A DNA stretch of 64,000 nt from Haloarcula mannanilytica (GTDB lineage Archaea; Halobacteriota; Halobacteria; Halobacteriales; Haloarculaceae), in NCBI RefSeq assembly GCF_005406125.1, contig NZ_BIXZ01000003.1:124001-188000 (forward strand), in the 5' to 3' direction. Below the pieces are notes generated by a model. That model saw only the letters and a program-made list of their open reading frames with translations. It was not told where the DNA came from and did no database searches. Shown piece by piece: positions 19,701-27,832 of this stretch (positions within the stretch are counted from its first letter, which is position 1; every line of letters begins with the position of its first letter). Both the position numbers and the translations under genes were made by a program.

Positions 19701-21284
19701 AGCTGGGCTGAGTTCCTTTCGGACAAGCAACTCCCGGAGTCGGTCGCCGACGACGCGGACCTGGCGAACCAGTACCGGACCGCGCTGATGACGCTGCTGG
19801 CGGTCGAGGACAAGACCTACCACGGCGCATCCATCGCCTCGCCGTCCGTGCCGTGGGGCGAAGCCGTCCACGCCGAGGAACCCAAAGGCTACGGCTACAA
19901 CTTCGTCTGGTCCCGTGACCTCTATCAGGTGTTCAGCGTCTTCGACGCCATCGGGTCGCTTGACATCGCGGCCGACCAGCTGGAGTACATCTACGAGTAC
20001 CAGCAGGACGACGCCGGCTTCATCCCGCAGAACACCTACGTCAACGGGACGACCCGCTGGGGCGGCGAGCAGATGGACAACATCTCGTTCCCGCAGGTGA
20101 TGGCCTATCGCCTCGCCGAGAACGGCGTCGACTTCGACGATGTCGACTACAGCTACGAGAACGTCCGGCGGTCCGCCGAGTACGTCGTCCGCCACGGCCC
20201 CGAGACCGCCCAGGAGCGCTGGGAGGAGGAAGCCGGCTTCTCGCCGTCCTCGATTGCGACCGAGATCGCCGGCCTCGCCTGTGCGGCCAAGATCGCGCTC
20301 GACACCGGCCACGAGGCTGACGCGCTGATCTGGCTCGCGCTTGCGGACCACTGGGCGAACAACGTCGCGGCTTGGACTGCGACCGAGACCGGGACCGAGC
20401 GCCACACTCACACGCCCTACTACACCCGGGTAACGCTCGATGGCAACCCAGAGGCTGGGCATCTCCGGACGCTCGCCAACGACGGCCCGACGCTCGACGA
20501 GCGCAACATCATCGACGGCGGCTTCCTCGAACTCGTCCGACTGGGCATCAAGCCCGCCGACGACGAGATCATCCGGAACTCGCTCGTCGAGGTCGACGAC
20601 ACGATCAGCGTCGACACGGAGTACGCACCCGGGTTCTACCGGTACAACGGCGACGGCTACGGCGAACGCGGCCGGGGCGACCAGGGCGCGCCGTGGTCGG
20701 TCGAGCACAAGGGGAAGGGTCGCCTCTGGCCGCTGCTCACCGGCGAGCGCGGCGAGTACGAACTCCACCGCGACGACCCGGACATCGCGCCCGAGAACTG
20801 CCTCCGGATGATGGAGGACGTGGCGAACTCGGGGCGGATGATCGCCGAGCAGATCTGGGACCGCGGGCACGCGACCGATTACGACTGGGAGTTCGCCGAA
20901 GGGACCGGCTCGGCGACGCCGCTGGCGTGGTCGATGGCCCAGTACGTGCGGCTGGCCCACGGCATCAGCGCCGGCGAACCGGTCGAGACGCCGGCGTTCG
21001 TCGACGAGCGCTATCGCGAACGCAAGGCCCACACGCCGGACCGCAGTCCGGCGCTGCGCGTGGACACGCAGTTCCGCGGGAACGAACTCGTCGTCTCCGG
21101 CGAGACGACCGGCGTCCGCGTCGTCGTCAAGACGCCCGCCGATATCACATCCATCACCGTTGACGACCGGGAGTTCGAGGTCACGGTCGATGTCGACCCC
21201 GGTGAAAATCAGGTAATCGTTGCCGCTGCAGACGACGAGGACCTGGTCTCCGCCGGGACGACCGTCTGGCAGCTCAACCTGTAG
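16749..21284 (+). CDS. Giant glucoamylase with two GH15 modules
   Basis: A 1511-aa protein, about twice the usual glucoamylase length. The first half (about 1-650) has an N-terminal beta domain and a GH15-like helical barrel (GYGYVWFRDDASVSRHLLEA; DSQLPDGRWPHRVWADSG). The second half starts near residue 705 with a glucodextranase-N-type beta domain (GEKYGVGTVADHDEPDPSRV) and a second GH15 barrel (YGYNFVWSRDLYQVFSVFDA; QQDDAGFIPQNTYVNGTTRW), ending in a small beta domain. GH15 enzymes release glucose from the ends of alpha-1,4/1,6-glucans. There is no signal peptide. The halves are diverged, so an old fusion is more likely than a recent duplication. Confidence 0.9.
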   Translation: MRLSTALNEYKRTRHERFPEERRTVSGSFSGHGDRLVHVGEDGTLKDYSDSLSGLSGIDRSRLGVMSGDETRWFSDLETIRQHYYRETRLVETEYDAGSFTVHQYDLTLGRAHVTHVAMRGAVPQDAKLVAFVTLAPEGSDSGVGSLIHEDAGPDGSRVLEVYHRREHDYLASSTGLDAVAGQRPERLAEILDDSPVAFPRSEPVERRDQTRLTGDFLVTAPLDRSGRSKDTTLVSQLSNHNEVDRETALIDLADCVTAHTTADDLRQAGRERTRIDVDESVPRSESIRMDLRVLDLLSSPTGGRIAAPEFDPFYSNSGGYGYVWFRDDASVSRHLLEAGDRLDIDTAEMLTESAQFLCDSQLPDGRWPHRVWADSGAIAPGWANARVEHNAESPEYQADQTATVTAFLATMLRTHRSALDTELTATVRETIESAVDTLIEDIAANDLPEPCQNVWEDSIGQFTHTTATFIEAFAAVARAPMGEAVRERSLAAADQLLDGLDTLWDEDLGVYVMGLTNGTPDHRIDAAALHLADALQEYDSVETTELPDQQLTRLADHVSTTLDTLFRNPTESQVAGLARYEGDRWRTGHQDSEKIWTVTTGMGALAAARVGDMLNDRDGSGDAYLDRASDLYELLADDGPLATDAGYLAEQAFDDGDLDSATPLGWSHALRLHATARLGELNALPTTSASTEGPSERPTWTTGEKYGVGTVADHDEPDPSRVWFTLTEGALTEARYPQVDLMNLRTLDFLVRCTDETDYAVRTHRENRRTDDTVRRRVEPVDDEALLYRHVFTETGDGRGHEWTLTVDYATDPEHDAIVADVSFSADDGKSYDVFSVADIALTSTVTEDRAIRYGQPGSYHLVGRNPHAYTDQTDNDLLVDENGDAYSIAVAMAAAGRFDWATVGAAGSDRLDGLYSDGDLPDPLEDIDGTNLVLIGRLDSGTRVSDTVALGFARQADTAAALGEADGALDRGYETVSAEYADSWAEFLSDKQLPESVADDADLANQYRTALMTLLAVEDKTYHGASIASPSVPWGEAVHAEEPKGYGYNFVWSRDLYQVFSVFDAIGSLDIAADQLEYIYEYQQDDAGFIPQNTYVNGTTRWGGEQMDNISFPQVMAYRLAENGVDFDDVDYSYENVRRSAEYVVRHGPETAQERWEEEAGFSPSSIATEIAGLACAAKIALDTGHEADALIWLALADHWANNVAAWTATETGTERHTHTPYYTRVTLDGNPEAGHLRTLANDGPTLDERNIIDGGFLELVRLGIKPADDEIIRNSLVEVDDTISVDTEYAPGFYRYNGDGYGERGRGDQGAPWSVEHKGKGRLWPLLTGERGEYELHRDDPDIAPENCLRMMEDVANSGRMIAEQIWDRGHATDYDWEFAEGTGSATPLAWSMAQYVRLAHGISAGEPVETPAFVDERYRERKAHTPDRSPALRVDTQFRGNELVVSGETTGVRVVVKTPADITSITVDDREFEVTVDVDPGENQVIVAAADDEDLVSAGTTVWQLNL

Positions 21285-21335
21285 CATCTCTTATATTTGA
21301 GTACCACTTTATAATTCGGGTCTGTCTGGTGAGAT

Positions 21336-22280
21336 ATGGACGCAATAGTGCTAGCCGGCGGCTACGCGACACGACTGTGGCCGATCACGCGCCGACGGCC
21401 GAAGATGCTGCTGCCGGTCGGCGAGACGACTGTCATCGACGGGGTTCTCCAGTCGCTTGAGGAGGATGACCGAGTCGGGACGACCTATCTGAGTACCAAT
21501 GAGGCCTTCGCCGCGGACTTCGAGGCCCACATCGACGAGATGGGCTACGAGTCGGTCCAGCTCTCAGTCGAGAGCACGGCGGACGAAGACGAGAAGTTCG
21601 GGGTCGTCGGCGCGCTCGCGCAACTCATCGACCGCGAGGGTATCGACGATGACCTGTTCATCATCGGGGGCGACAACCTCATCGGCTTCGACCCCTCGGC
21701 GTTCCTCGACTTCTTCGAGGAGCGTGACGGGGCGGCACTCGCTGCCTACGACGTGGGCTCCCGGGAGAAAGCCAAGTCCTACGGCCTCGTCGAACTCGAC
21801 GGCGAGCGCGTCGTGGACTTCCAGGAAAAGCCCGACAACCCCAAGAGTACGCTCGTTTCCATCGCCTGCTACGCCTTCCCGGCCGACTCGCTTCGCTTCG
21901 AGGAGTACCTCTCGGGCGACAACAACCCCGACGAACCGGGCTGGTACATCGACTGGCTGCAACAGCAGGAACCAGTGTACGCGTACACCTTCGACGATAT
22001 CTGGTTCGATATCGGGACGCCGGCGTCGTACTTCGAAGCGGTCGAGTGGAAGCTCGACGGCGGATCGCTCATTCACCCGGACGCGACCGTCGAGAACGCC
22101 GAAATCGGTGAGACCGTCCACGTGATGGCCGGTGCGGAAGTAACCGACAGCAGCCTCGACCGGACCATCGTCTTCCCGGACGCCGAGGTCAACGACTGCG
22201 ACCTCGACGAAACGATTCTCGGCGAGGACGTGGCCGTCGATGGGTTCGACATGGCCGGGTCGCTCATCATCAACCGCTGA
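21336..22280 (+). CDS. Sugar-phosphate nucleotidyltransferase
   Basis: A 314-aa protein with the nucleotidyltransferase signature LAGGYATRLWPITRRRPKML at the N-terminus, a metal/nucleotide motif IIGGDNLIGFD near residue 110, a substrate motif FQEKPDNPKS, and a C-terminal left-handed beta-helix tail. It should activate a hexose-1-phosphate to an NDP-sugar. Its place between glucoamylase and a GT4 glycosyltransferase suggests it makes the glucose donor for alpha-glucan synthesis. The nucleotide (ATP, UTP or dTTP) cannot be told from sequence. It begins 52 bp after the glucoamylase. Confidence 0.88.
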   Translation: MDAIVLAGGYATRLWPITRRRPKMLLPVGETTVIDGVLQSLEEDDRVGTTYLSTNEAFAADFEAHIDEMGYESVQLSVESTADEDEKFGVVGALAQLIDREGIDDDLFIIGGDNLIGFDPSAFLDFFEERDGAALAAYDVGSREKAKSYGLVELDGERVVDFQEKPDNPKSTLVSIACYAFPADSLRFEEYLSGDNNPDEPGWYIDWLQQQEPVYAYTFDDIWFDIGTPASYFEAVEWKLDGGSLIHPDATVENAEIGETVHVMAGAEVTDSSLDRTIVFPDAEVNDCDLDETILGEDVAVDGFDMAGSLIINR

Positions 22281-22388
22281 TGATCCGTCCACGTCGACCC
22301 GCTGCTCGGGCATGGGATTTGCCGCGACCTGTGGCCGGCCACCGGACCGCTTGCGAAGGACTAAGTGACACAGCGCCGTCTACTCGCC

Positions 22389-22739
22389 ATGAGCAAGTCA
22401 TCTGATAACATGGGCCAATCAGAGTCCGACCCGGTCACCTTCGAGATGACAATCGAGGACGGCCGGACCAGGATCGATGTCTCGGGCGACCGCGATACGG
22501 CCGTCATCGTCCGCTCGAAATCGGGTGAGAAAATATACCTGCCGCCGGAGGACTTCGACCGGCCGCCGGAGGACAGGCAGACGCCCTACGACAGCCCCTA
22601 CCAGTCGGCCGACGGGACCGCCGACAGCCCGTACCGGACCCGGACCGACACCACGTCGGTGACGGGGCTGGAACCGACCGCCGACGGCTACCTCATCGTT
22701 CACCCGGAGCCGGTCACGGACGTTCGCTTTCTCCGGTAG
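22389..22739 (+). CDS. Small acidic protein of unknown function
   Basis: A 116-aa protein starting at the ATG at 22389 (an earlier in-frame start at 22365 is less likely). Residues 15-50 form a compact beta-rich segment (VTFEMTIEDGRTRIDVSGDR...IVRSKSGEKIYLPPEDFD), a disordered part has two DSPY repeats, and the end is VTDVRFLR. Not recognised as a named family. Its position inside the alpha-glucan cluster, between the nucleotidyltransferase and the convergent glycosyltransferase, hints at an accessory role, but nothing in the sequence shows it. Confidence 0.65.
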   Translation: MSKSSDNMGQSESDPVTFEMTIEDGRTRIDVSGDRDTAVIVRSKSGEKIYLPPEDFDRPPEDRQTPYDSPYQSADGTADSPYRTRTDTTSVTGLEPTADGYLIVHPEPVTDVRFLR

Positions 22740-22752
22740 GCGCGGCCGCCGG

Positions 22753-23829
22753 TCAGGCCTCGTCTAAGACCTCGTGGTAGAACTCGACGTGTTCGTCGGC
22801 GACTTCCTCCCAGGTGCGGACCTCGTACTCGATTGGCGTCGACAGCGACAGTGCGTGTTCGATGCCCTCCGCAATCGAGTCCGAGTCGGGTTCGACTTCG
22901 ATGACGCAGTTCTCGTCGAGCAGCTCCGCGGCCCCGCTCTCACAGGCGACGACGCGCGTGCCGACCGACAGCGCTTCGACGATTGTGATGCCAAAGGGCT
23001 CCGCAAGCGACGGCGAGACGAACAGGTCCGCGCTGTTGTAGTAGTCCCCGAGCTCCGACTGGGGGAGATACCCTGGGAAGTAGACTCGGTCCTCAATTCC
23101 CAGCAACTCCGCGAACCGTTCGAGCTGTTCGGTGAGGTGGCCCGAGCCACCAAGCACCAGGCTGACGTTGTCCCGGTCGAGCTTCGAGAGCGCGTACAGG
23201 AGATACGAGAGCCCCTTCTGGTCGGTGTGTCGGCCGACGAAAAACAGCATCTTCCCGTCGATACCGAGTTCGGCCTTGATGTCCCGGCCCGTCGGCTCCA
23301 CCGACGAGAACCCGTTGTAGATGACCGTCGAGTCGGCGTCGTACTGCTCGCGGATCCGTCGCTGCGTGAAATTGCTCACTGCGACGATGTGGTCAGAGCG
23401 GTTGGCGACCCGCTGTTCGGTTTCGACCTCCCGCTGTGGTGGGTTCACGTTCCGGTCCGCCGACAGCGAGTGAAACGTCGAGATCCACTCGACATCGTGG
23501 GACGACTTGGCCCGCGAACCGGGGTTGTAGCCGAACCAGTCGTTCGTGTGGATGATGTCGGCGCTGGCCGCCTCGTCGGCGAACTCTCCGGCCAGGCGGC
23601 CGATGCGCGTGATGATGTCGCCACTGCCCGTCGGGACGCCGTGGATGCCGTCGCGGTCCGGCGGCGCGTACTCCGCGGGTAACACCAGCTCAAACTCGAT
23701 GTCGTCTCTCGGTTCGAGCTGCTCGAACAGCTCCCCGATAGCGGTATCAAGCCCGCCGGTGATGTTGGGTGGGAACCCCCAGCCAAGCATCAGCACGTTT
23801 GGTGGCATCTCTGGTACTGGCTCACTCAT
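22753..23829 (-). CDS. GT4-family glycosyltransferase, glycogen/starch-synthase-like
   Basis: A 358-aa GT-B glycosyltransferase. The N-terminus MLGWGFPPNITGGLDTAIGE resembles the start of starch/glycogen synthases, with the acceptor-site Gly pair. The C-terminal domain has FFVGRHTDQKGLSYLLYALS and the retaining-enzyme motif SPSLAEPFGITIVEAL, in which the first Glu binds the donor. With the neighbouring nucleotidyltransferase, amylase and glucanotransferase, alpha-glucan synthesis is the most economical reading; another glycoconjugate is possible. The ATG at 23829 was chosen; an in-frame TTG at 23850 lies in the AT-rich promoter. It is divergent from malQ. Confidence 0.82.
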   Translation of the reverse strand: MSEPVPEMPPNVLMLGWGFPPNITGGLDTAIGELFEQLEPRDDIEFELVLPAEYAPPDRDGIHGVPTGSGDIITRIGRLAGEFADEAASADIIHTNDWFGYNPGSRAKSSHDVEWISTFHSLSADRNVNPPQREVETEQRVANRSDHIVAVSNFTQRRIREQYDADSTVIYNGFSSVEPTGRDIKAELGIDGKMLFFVGRHTDQKGLSYLLYALSKLDRDNVSLVLGGSGHLTEQLERFAELLGIEDRVYFPGYLPQSELGDYYNSADLFVSPSLAEPFGITIVEALSVGTRVVACESGAAELLDENCVIEVEPDSDSIAEGIEHALSLSTPIEYEVRTWEEVADEHVEFYHEVLDEA

Positions 23830-23991
23830 CAGAGCATCAAATGGATACAATATATAGGTTTGCGTGCGCCCTCGCAGTAGTCTGCGGGCACGTTCGTCGA
23901 CGGTGAATCCACCTCATTACGGTTGTTCACAGACCGGCCGTTCAGGGAAAGACCCTTCCCATTGAAATGCCTGTCAGGGCAACAGGTGCGT

Positions 23992-25482
23992 ATGCAATTC
24001 GAACGGCAGAGTGGCGTGTTTCTCCACCAGACGTCGCTCCCGGGGCCACACGGCATCGGTGACCTCGGTGCCGGCGCGCGGGCGTTTGTCGACTTCCTTG
24101 ACCGGGCTGACCAGTCACTGTGGCAGTTCTGTCCGCTCGGTCCCACGGCGAGTGTCCACGGCAACTCTCCGTACCAGTCGTCGTCCGCCTTCGCCGGGAA
24201 CCCCTTGCTCATTGACCTCCGCGACCTCGTTGAGCGGGGCTATCTCACCGAAGACGATATCGACCCGCCCGAGGACCTCTCGGACCAGCACGTCAAGTAC
24301 GACCGCGTGACCGAGTTCAAGACGGGTCGGCTCCGGGACGCGTTCGCGACCTTCGACGACAGCGCGGACGAGGCCGACCAGCAGTCGTTCGCCGAGTTCT
24401 GCGAGCGCGAATCGGGGTGGCTGGACGACTACGCGCTGTTTACGGCGCTGAAATCCGAGTTCGACGGCGCGGGCTGGATGGACTGGCCCGACGACATCAG
24501 AACGCGCGAGCCAGCAGCCATGGAGCGATACCGGGACGAACTGGCCGCGGACATCCGCTATCACAAGTTCGTCCAGTGGTGCTTCGACACCCAGTGGCAG
24601 GAACTGGCCGAGTACGCGTCCGAGCGGGGGATCGGCCTCGTCGGCGACCTCCCCATCTACGTCGGCCTCGACTCGGCTGATGTCTGGGCGTATCCCGAAG
24701 TGTTCCGTCTCGACGACGAGCACAACCCCGCGGAGGTGGCCGGCGTCCCGCCAAATCCCGGCGACGACGGCCAGCGCTGGGGGAATCCGGTCTATGACTG
24801 GGAGACCCTGCGAGAGACCGACTACGGCTGGTGGCTCGACCGCTTCGAGCGGCTGTTTGACCTCGTCGACATCGCCCGTCTCGATCACTTCAAGGCCTTC
24901 GACGAGTTCTGGTCGATCCCGGCCGAGGCGGACGATCCGGCCGCCGGACAGTGGCGCGCCGGCCCCGGCGCGGACTTCTTCGAGACGGTCGAAGACCGGC
25001 TCGGCGACCTGCCGTTTTTTGTCGAGGACCTGGGCTTTCTCGACGAGGGAATCGTCACGCTGCGGGACCGGTTCGGGTTCCCCGGCATGCGCGTCCCGCA
25101 GTACGCCGACTGGTGTGAAGAGGGCCACATGTACCAGCCGATGCACTATCCGGAGCCGTCGGTGGGCTACACCTCAACGCACGACACGGACACCATCGTG
25201 GGATACTATCGCGACCTCTCGGATCGGCAGCGCGATTGCCTCCACTACAACCTCGGCACTGACGGGAACGAGATCAACTGGGACCTCATCGAAGCCGTCT
25301 GGAACTCCAACGCGGTCGTCGCGATGACGACCATGCAGGACCTGCTCGGCCTCGACAGCGACGCCCGGTTCAACGTCCCCGGGACGGCGACCGGGAACTG
25401 GCAGTGGCGGGTGACCGAGGACGGCCTCGACCCCGACGTTGCCGAGCGACTCCGACAGGTCACCGACAGAACAATCCGCTAA
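23992..25482 (+). CDS. malQ: 4-alpha-glucanotransferase (amylomaltase)
   Basis: A 496-aa GH77 enzyme of the usual length. Catalytic elements are the nucleophile Asp in DIARLDHFKAF, the acid/base Glu in FFVEDLGFL, and the Asp in TSTHDTDT; the early SPYQSSSAFAGNPLLIDL and the VAGVPPNPGDDGQRWGNPVY loop are diagnostic. It moves maltosyl and longer glucan units between chains in the cytoplasm, a step shared by maltodextrin use and glycogen turnover. The ATG at 23992 is used; 23 residues upstream in frame are basic and unlike the family. Confidence 0.93.
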   Translation: MQFERQSGVFLHQTSLPGPHGIGDLGAGARAFVDFLDRADQSLWQFCPLGPTASVHGNSPYQSSSAFAGNPLLIDLRDLVERGYLTEDDIDPPEDLSDQHVKYDRVTEFKTGRLRDAFATFDDSADEADQQSFAEFCERESGWLDDYALFTALKSEFDGAGWMDWPDDIRTREPAAMERYRDELAADIRYHKFVQWCFDTQWQELAEYASERGIGLVGDLPIYVGLDSADVWAYPEVFRLDDEHNPAEVAGVPPNPGDDGQRWGNPVYDWETLRETDYGWWLDRFERLFDLVDIARLDHFKAFDEFWSIPAEADDPAAGQWRAGPGADFFETVEDRLGDLPFFVEDLGFLDEGIVTLRDRFGFPGMRVPQYADWCEEGHMYQPMHYPEPSVGYTSTHDTDTIVGYYRDLSDRQRDCLHYNLGTDGNEINWDLIEAVWNSNAVVAMTTMQDLLGLDSDARFNVPGTATGNWQWRVTEDGLDPDVAERLRQVTDRTIR

Positions 25483-25488
25483 CCCCGC

Positions 25489-26340
25489 TCAGAACTCCAG
25501 AATGCCGTCTTCCGTAACGACCGTATCGAGCAGGCGGGTCGGCGTCGCGTCGTAGCCCGGGTTGCCGATGTCGAACCCCTCCGGCGGTTCGAGCATCACG
25601 TCAGAGCCCGGCCGGAACGTGTTCGTGAAGGTGAAGCCGCTGCCGATGAACTTCGACGAGGTCCCGACGACGGTCACGGGAACGTCCATCTCGTTGGCCG
25701 TCGCGGCCAGTGGCAACGTCCCGATGCGGTTGTACACCTCGTCTTCGATGAGGCAGTTCATGCCGACGAAGACGCGGTCGGCCTCCGCGAGGTAGTGGCC
25801 CGCCGCGCCGTCGACGATGAGCGTCACGTCGGCCCCGTCCCGGTCGGCCAGCTGGCGGGCGGTTCGACGGCCCAGGAAATGTGGCCGGGACTCTCTGGCG
25901 TAAAGCTGGAACTCCTTGCCGTCGTCAAGCGCCGCCATCAGCGTCGCCATCACTGTCGATGAGTTCTCGTGTGTCACCAGCACGTCGCCGTCCTCGATGA
26001 GCGTCGCCGCCTGCTCCGCGGCGCGGTCCTTGCTAGTCTCGATCTCCGTGACGACCTCGTCAATTGCGGCGAGCAGTTGCTCCTTGGCTTCCGAGACGGA
26101 CTCCGGCTCAGCGTCTTTCAGGTCCGTGACGATACGTTGCTGTGTCGTGTACAGCGGCGCATGCGAGCGGTTCGCCCGCTGGAGTGCGCTGCTGTTGCGT
26201 TCGACCACGCGGAGGAAGTCCTCGACCGTGTGGCACTCGCGGTCTGTCAGTTCGCGGAGCGCCTTGGCGGCCTTCACGGCGGCAATCGAGGAGCTCTGTG
26301 TCTCCATCTCCTCGATCTGCCGAACCGTCTCGTTTATCAT
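25489..26340 (-). CDS. eIF2B alpha/beta/delta-family protein, possible ribose-1,5-bisphosphate isomerase paralogue
   Basis: A 283-aa protein of the eIF2B-regulatory-subunit/isomerase superfamily: a helical N-terminal domain (1-110) and a Rossmann-like half with LVTHENSSTVMATLMAALDD, VDGAAGHYLAEADRVFVGMN and PVTVVGTSSKF. Archaeal members include ribose-1,5-bisphosphate isomerase of the AMP pathway and 5-methylthioribose-1-phosphate isomerase, both of which are longer (about 320-370 aa). The active-site Cys region of those enzymes is replaced by HENSST here, so the function is uncertain. It lies 6 bp from the convergent malQ stop and about 60 bp from the next leftward gene. Confidence 0.7.
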   Translation of the reverse strand: MINETVRQIEEMETQSSSIAAVKAAKALRELTDRECHTVEDFLRVVERNSSALQRANRSHAPLYTTQQRIVTDLKDAEPESVSEAKEQLLAAIDEVVTEIETSKDRAAEQAATLIEDGDVLVTHENSSTVMATLMAALDDGKEFQLYARESRPHFLGRRTARQLADRDGADVTLIVDGAAGHYLAEADRVFVGMNCLIEDEVYNRIGTLPLAATANEMDVPVTVVGTSSKFIGSGFTFTNTFRPGSDVMLEPPEGFDIGNPGYDATPTRLLDTVVTEDGILEF

Positions 26341-26403
26341 GCAGATACCTGTGGCCGCCTCCCTTATAACGGTACAGCCGATATCCGCTCCACTCGTCTG
26401 GAC

Positions 26404-27627
26404 TCACTCGGCTCCGACCACGTCTTGGTCAGTCGGCCCCTGGCCGTCGAACTCGGCGACGAGCGAATCTAGCTGTTCCGGGTCGTCGACAGAGGCGAGT
26501 GTCTGGTCCGCGGTCCGACAGTCGCCGTCGACGCCGAGGGTGTCACAGACGAGGTCGGTCGTCGCCTCGGCCATCTGCCGGTAGGTGGTTAGCTTGCCGC
26601 CGACGATGCTCGCCATGTTGTCGATGCCGTCGTCGGCGTGGTCCAGCAGGAAGAACCCACGTGAGATGCCACGGCCGCCGCGCTCGTCCTCGTCTGGTGC
26701 GTACAGCGGCCGGACGCCCCACCAGGTCCGGACCTCCGACGCGTCCGCGACCGGGGGCAGCATCGCTGCACATTCCGCGATGCTCTCCTCGACTTCCCAC
26801 TGTTCTGTCTCGTAGTCGTCGGGGTCGCGGACGGGCACGCTCGTTGTTCCGAGGACGGCCTCGCTTTCGTGTGGTACGACTATGTCGCCGTCGTCGGGGT
26901 CCCGACAGCGGTTGAGTACCGGCCCGAGGTCGTCGTACTCGACAGAGACCATCACGCCCCGCGTCGGTCGCATCTCCACGTCGAGGCCGGCCATCGAAGC
27001 GAACTCGCCCGCCCATGCCCCCGTCGCGTTGACGACGTAGTCAGCCTTGATGGTGTCGTCGACCGCGCCGCCGACTTGGACACCGGTCACCGCTCCATCG
27101 TCGACAATCACGTCCTCGACGGGCGCGTGTGGGTGTATCGTCGCCCCGTGGTCGCGGGCGTCGGCGGCGTTCGCGGCGACGAGCCGCGACGGGTAGATGA
27201 CGGCATCGGGAACCTCGAACGCGCGCTCGGTATCTGCGGCGAGTTCGGGAACTCGCTGGCGTGCTTCCTCAGCGTCCAGCGTCTCGACGGGGATACCCAC
27301 GTCTTCGCAGGCCGCCCGTTTGGCCTCGAAATACTCGGGGTCGTCCGCAGAAAGCTGGACGAACAGCCCGCCGGTATCGCGGATGCAGGCGCCGGCGATC
27401 TCCTTGAGTATCCGGTTCTCGGCGATGCACTCCTCGGCACCGACTCGGTCAGCCTCGGCGTAGCGGGCCCCGCTGTGGAGCAGTCCGTGCGAGCGACCGG
27501 AGGTACCGCTTGTCAGCCCGCCGCGTTCAACCAGTGTCACGTCGACACCGCGGAGCGCGAGATCACGGGCGACGCCGGCCCCGGTCGCGCCACCACCGAC
27601 GACGAGGACATCCGTTTCAATAGTCAT
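26404..27627 (-). CDS. GlpA-like FAD-dependent oxidoreductase, short form
   Basis: A 407-aa flavoprotein of the glycerol-3-phosphate dehydrogenase family: dinucleotide motif VVGGGATGAGVARDLALRGV at residues 8-27, VERGGLTSGTSGRSHGLLHS, and the C-terminal ASIVGGKLTTYRQMAEAT. Anaerobic-type GlpA proteins of haloarchaea are about 580 aa and carry an extra C-terminal Fe-S (BFD-like) domain, absent here. No glpB, glpC or glpK is adjacent. It may be a stand-alone glycerol-3-phosphate or related 2-hydroxy-acid oxidase. It starts just downstream of an AT-rich stretch (27628-27660) that probably holds its promoter. Confidence 0.78.
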   Translation of the reverse strand: MTIETDVLVVGGGATGAGVARDLALRGVDVTLVERGGLTSGTSGRSHGLLHSGARYAEADRVGAEECIAENRILKEIAGACIRDTGGLFVQLSADDPEYFEAKRAACEDVGIPVETLDAEEARQRVPELAADTERAFEVPDAVIYPSRLVAANAADARDHGATIHPHAPVEDVIVDDGAVTGVQVGGAVDDTIKADYVVNATGAWAGEFASMAGLDVEMRPTRGVMVSVEYDDLGPVLNRCRDPDDGDIVVPHESEAVLGTTSVPVRDPDDYETEQWEVEESIAECAAMLPPVADASEVRTWWGVRPLYAPDEDERGGRGISRGFFLLDHADDGIDNMASIVGGKLTTYRQMAEATTDLVCDTLGVDGDCRTADQTLASVDDPEQLDSLVAEFDGQGPTDQDVVGAE

Positions 27628-27804
27628 ACCAACTGTTAGGCGAAATGACGTAATATTCTACCGGTGCTAGGGGTGTTGACGACGCCATTCCCGTGCTGTC
27701 GAAAGGCGACTGCGTGTCGACGGTTCGAGACAGACGAACGGGGACACGGCCACCGAGTGTAACCCGATTTCTGTTCGCTCGGCCGCGTCCCCAAGTAGCT
27801 ACAC

Positions 27805-27811
27805 TTATATT
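27805..27811 (+). promoter_or_regulatory. TATA box of the isolated 5S rRNA gene
   Basis: TTATATT centred about 25 bp before the 5S start, the normal distance for an archaeal promoter. It suggests the 5S gene is transcribed on its own. Confidence 0.6.
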
Positions 27812-27832
27812 CGTGACCGCATTGGACACTGT

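Noticed and set aside
18909-21287. 792-codon open frame on the minus strand across the glucoamylase gene
   Set aside because: It mirrors the codon structure of the GH15 gene; the product is Arg/Val-rich, not acidic, and has no recognisable domain. Long antisense frames are expected in GC-rich haloarchaeal DNA.
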